This document shows positions 4,342 to 5,911 of a stretch of DNA of 5,911 nt, piece by piece. Numbering within the stretch: position 1 is the stretch's first letter; every line of letters begins with the position of its first letter. Under the pieces are notes generated by a model, which saw nothing but the letters and a program-made list of their open reading frames with translations, made no database searches and had not been told where the DNA came from. Position numbers and translations under genes: made by a program. This DNA is from Chitinophagaceae bacterium (GTDB lineage Bacteria > Bacteroidota > Bacteroidia > Chitinophagales > Chitinophagaceae), in the NCBI GenBank assembly GCA_030151745.1, contig JASLDA010000073.1:1-5911 (forward strand), in the 5' to 3' direction.

Positions 4342-5911
4342 TCAGGCCATTACCCGCTTGAGCTTGTAATCGGTCGGCGTACTGACGATAATCGGGTATT
4401 TCTCCACCGTCACGTCCGAGGAATCCAGGCCGAAGCCGCGCTCTTCGCTCAGGGAGAAGCGTTTCAGGATAAAATATCCCCGCATCAGCATCCGCTCCCA
4501 GAGCGGCAGCTCGTTATCCCGGCTGAGGAATTTTTCCAGTACGATGAAGCGGAAATCGCCCATTACGTTATTGCGGCTCAGCGAGTCGTAGCGGCTGACG
4601 ATATTCACTTCCTTGTTCTTCACCATTTCCTCCACCACCTTGCGGAACATCATCGGCACACGATGATCCACGCGGAAGCCGAGGCGGAACTCCACGCGTA
4701 TGATCTCGTTCGGGATGATCGTATCTACGCTGTATTCCATCGTGTACGGATCGTCCAGGACGTCCACGTGCACGAACCAGTAGATATCCGCGCGCTTGGG
4801 CTTGCGGTAAAGGATGGAGAAGATCACCTTGTGCTCGATTTCCAGCGGGTTGTTCGCCGAGGTGAGGTACACCAGGTGCGTAGCGTATTTCGGGATCGTT
4901 TCGTCGTTGCTAAGCTCCTGGATGATCGGCACATAGTCTTCCAGCCGGACGAACTCCACGTAGCGGTTCTTGATCCGGCGGGCCTTGAACCATATGAACA
5001 TGACCATGAACAGGCCGGAGCCCATGATGACCGTGACGTAACCGCCGTGGGCGAACTTCACCAGGTTGGCGATCATGAAGCTGATTTCGATGGAGAGGAA
5101 TACCAGCAGGTATGTAATGATATATCCCCAGGCAACGCGGCGGGTCCGCATATAATAGGCGAACAGCAGCGAGGTCATGATCATGCAGACCGTGATCGCC
5201 AGGCCGTAGGCGGCATCCATGTTCGCGGACTTGCGGAAGATCAGGGTAATGCCCACGCAGCCCAGGAACAACATCAGGTTGATGCCGGGAATAAACGTTT
5301 GCCCCCGCTCCACGGTCGGGAACACGATCTTCATCTTCGGCCAGAGGTTCAGCTTGATGGCTTCGGAGATCAGCGTGAACGCGCCGGAGATCAGCGCCTG
5401 CGACGCGATGATCGCAGCCATGGTAGCGATGAGGATGCCCGGGATGACGAACCAGGACGGCATCAGCGCGTAGAAGGGGTTGAGCTTCTCCGCATCCCAC
5501 CTTACTCCCCGCTGGGACAGCAGCCAGGCGCCCTGGCCGAGATAGTTTATGATGAGGCAGATCTTTACGAACACCCAGGAGACGCGGATGTTCCCGCGGC
5601 CGGCATGCCCCAGGTCCGAGTAAAGCGCCTCCGCCCCGGTGGTGCACAGGAACACGGAGCCCAGCACCCAGAACCCCGAGGTCGGCAGCTTATTGGGGCC
5701 GATCAGCGTTCCGCTCGTCAGCAGCTCGAAGGCATGAACCGGGTTGAACGCGCTCAGGATATGCCAGTCGTCGCTTACATGGTAAAAGCCCAGCACGGCC
5801 AGCATTACGAACCAGAGCGTCATGATCGGCCCGAAGGCCCGGCCTATGAATGCAGTCCCGAATTGCTGGAAGAAAAACAGGATGCTGATGATGCCGAGGG
5901 CGATCCCGACG
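4342..5911 (-). CDS. kup: KUP-family potassium uptake transporter, 5'-partial
   Basis: The frame stays open to the right edge, so the N-terminus is missing. About 523 residues are visible, and KUP proteins are usually about 620-670 long. The first visible residues include FFFQQFGTAFIGRAFGPIM, a KUP signature that runs directly into the Met at 5823, which is therefore internal. Counting from that Met, KUP hallmarks follow in order: TGAEALYSDLGHAGRGNIR (62-80), NYLGQGAWLL (93-102), NPFYALMPSW (115-124), IIASQALISGAF (138-149) and NMDAAYGLAITV (201-212). About eight hydrophobic spans lie between 1 and 280, followed by a soluble cytoplasmic domain of about 210 residues. The protein should import K+ by proton symport at the inner membrane. 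The TM1 GDxGxSPLY motif is outside the window. Compared with E. coli Kup from memory, the loops at about 36-50 and 103-114 are longer. The stop (TGA) is at 4342-4344 and abuts the inverted repeat. The promoter is off the window. Confidence 0.95.
   Translation of the reverse strand, partial: VGIALGIISILFFFQQFGTAFIGRAFGPIMTLWFVMLAVLGFYHVSDDWHILSAFNPVHAFELLTSGTLIGPNKLPTSGFWVLGSVFLCTTGAEALYSDLGHAGRGNIRVSWVFVKICLIINYLGQGAWLLSQRGVRWDAEKLNPFYALMPSWFVIPGILIATMAAIIASQALISGAFTLISEAIKLNLWPKMKIVFPTVERGQTFIPGINLMLFLGCVGITLIFRKSANMDAAYGLAITVCMIMTSLLFAYYMRTRRVAWGYIITYLLVFLSIEISFMIANLVKFAHGGYVTVIMGSGLFMVMFIWFKARRIKNRYVEFVRLEDYVPIIQELSNDETIPKYATHLVYLTSANNPLEIEHKVIFSILYRKPKRADIYWFVHVDVLDDPYTMEYSVDTIIPNEIIRVEFRLGFRVDHRVPMMFRKVVEEMVKNKEVNIVSRYDSLSRNNVMGDFRFIVLEKFLSRDNELPLWERMLMRGYFILKRFSLSEERGFGLDSSDVTVEKYPIIVSTPTDYKLKRVMA

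Noticed and set aside
4910..5647. Second - strand frame inside the kup gene (245 codons)
   Set aside because: It is out of frame with kup; its Arg/His/Pro/Gly-rich product is typical of a shifted frame over a GC-rich membrane-protein gene.
1..5911. A new defence, toxin-antitoxin or mobile system
   Set aside because: All four genes belong to widespread housekeeping-type families, the borders show no integrase, transposase, tRNA or attachment-like repeats, and the only foreign-looking DNA is the short intergenic repeat.

Overview
The window looks like chromosomal DNA from a GC-rich member of the Bacteroidota, most likely near the Chitinophagaceae. This is inferred from protein style (a two-domain PpiC-type isomerase with a long C-terminal extension, and a KUP transporter with expanded loops), from the lack of Shine-Dalgarno sequences before the genes, and from an exact match to the Bacteroidota -7 promoter motif TAnnTTTG before the second gene. 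No search could be run, so the lineage is an inference.

Layout, left to right: (1) a 5'-truncated peptidyl-prolyl isomerase/chaperone gene on the + strand (1-1685); (2) a 234-bp gap (1686-1919) holding a potentially folded RNA segment that begins at the stop codon, a strong intrinsic terminator, a 12-bp palindrome and a Bacteroidota-type promoter; (3) a complete + strand gene for a JmjC/cupin-8-like, probably Fe(II)/2-oxoglutarate-dependent oxygenase (1920-2795); (4) an 80-bp gap with a weak terminator-like hairpin and a possible promoter; (5) a complete + strand gene for a beta-CASP metallo-beta-lactamase-fold ribonuclease (2876-4279); (6) a 62-bp convergent junction filled by a 20-bp perfect, AT-rich inverted repeat built from 7-bp units; (7) the 3' four-fifths or so of a KUP-family potassium transporter gene on the - strand, running off the right edge (4342-5911).

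The four genes appear to be mostly housekeeping: envelope protein folding, an oxygenase of unknown substrate, RNA processing and potassium uptake. Nothing in the sequence ties them into one pathway. The oxygenase and nuclease genes may be partly co-transcribed. I see no mobile-element genes, CRISPR array, tRNA or rRNA, and no convincing new multi-gene system. The most interesting signals are non-coding: the possible structured RNA with a kissing-loop-compatible complementarity at 1685-1787, and the repeat-built palindrome at 4274-4337, which also appears to supply the last codons and the stop of the nuclease gene.
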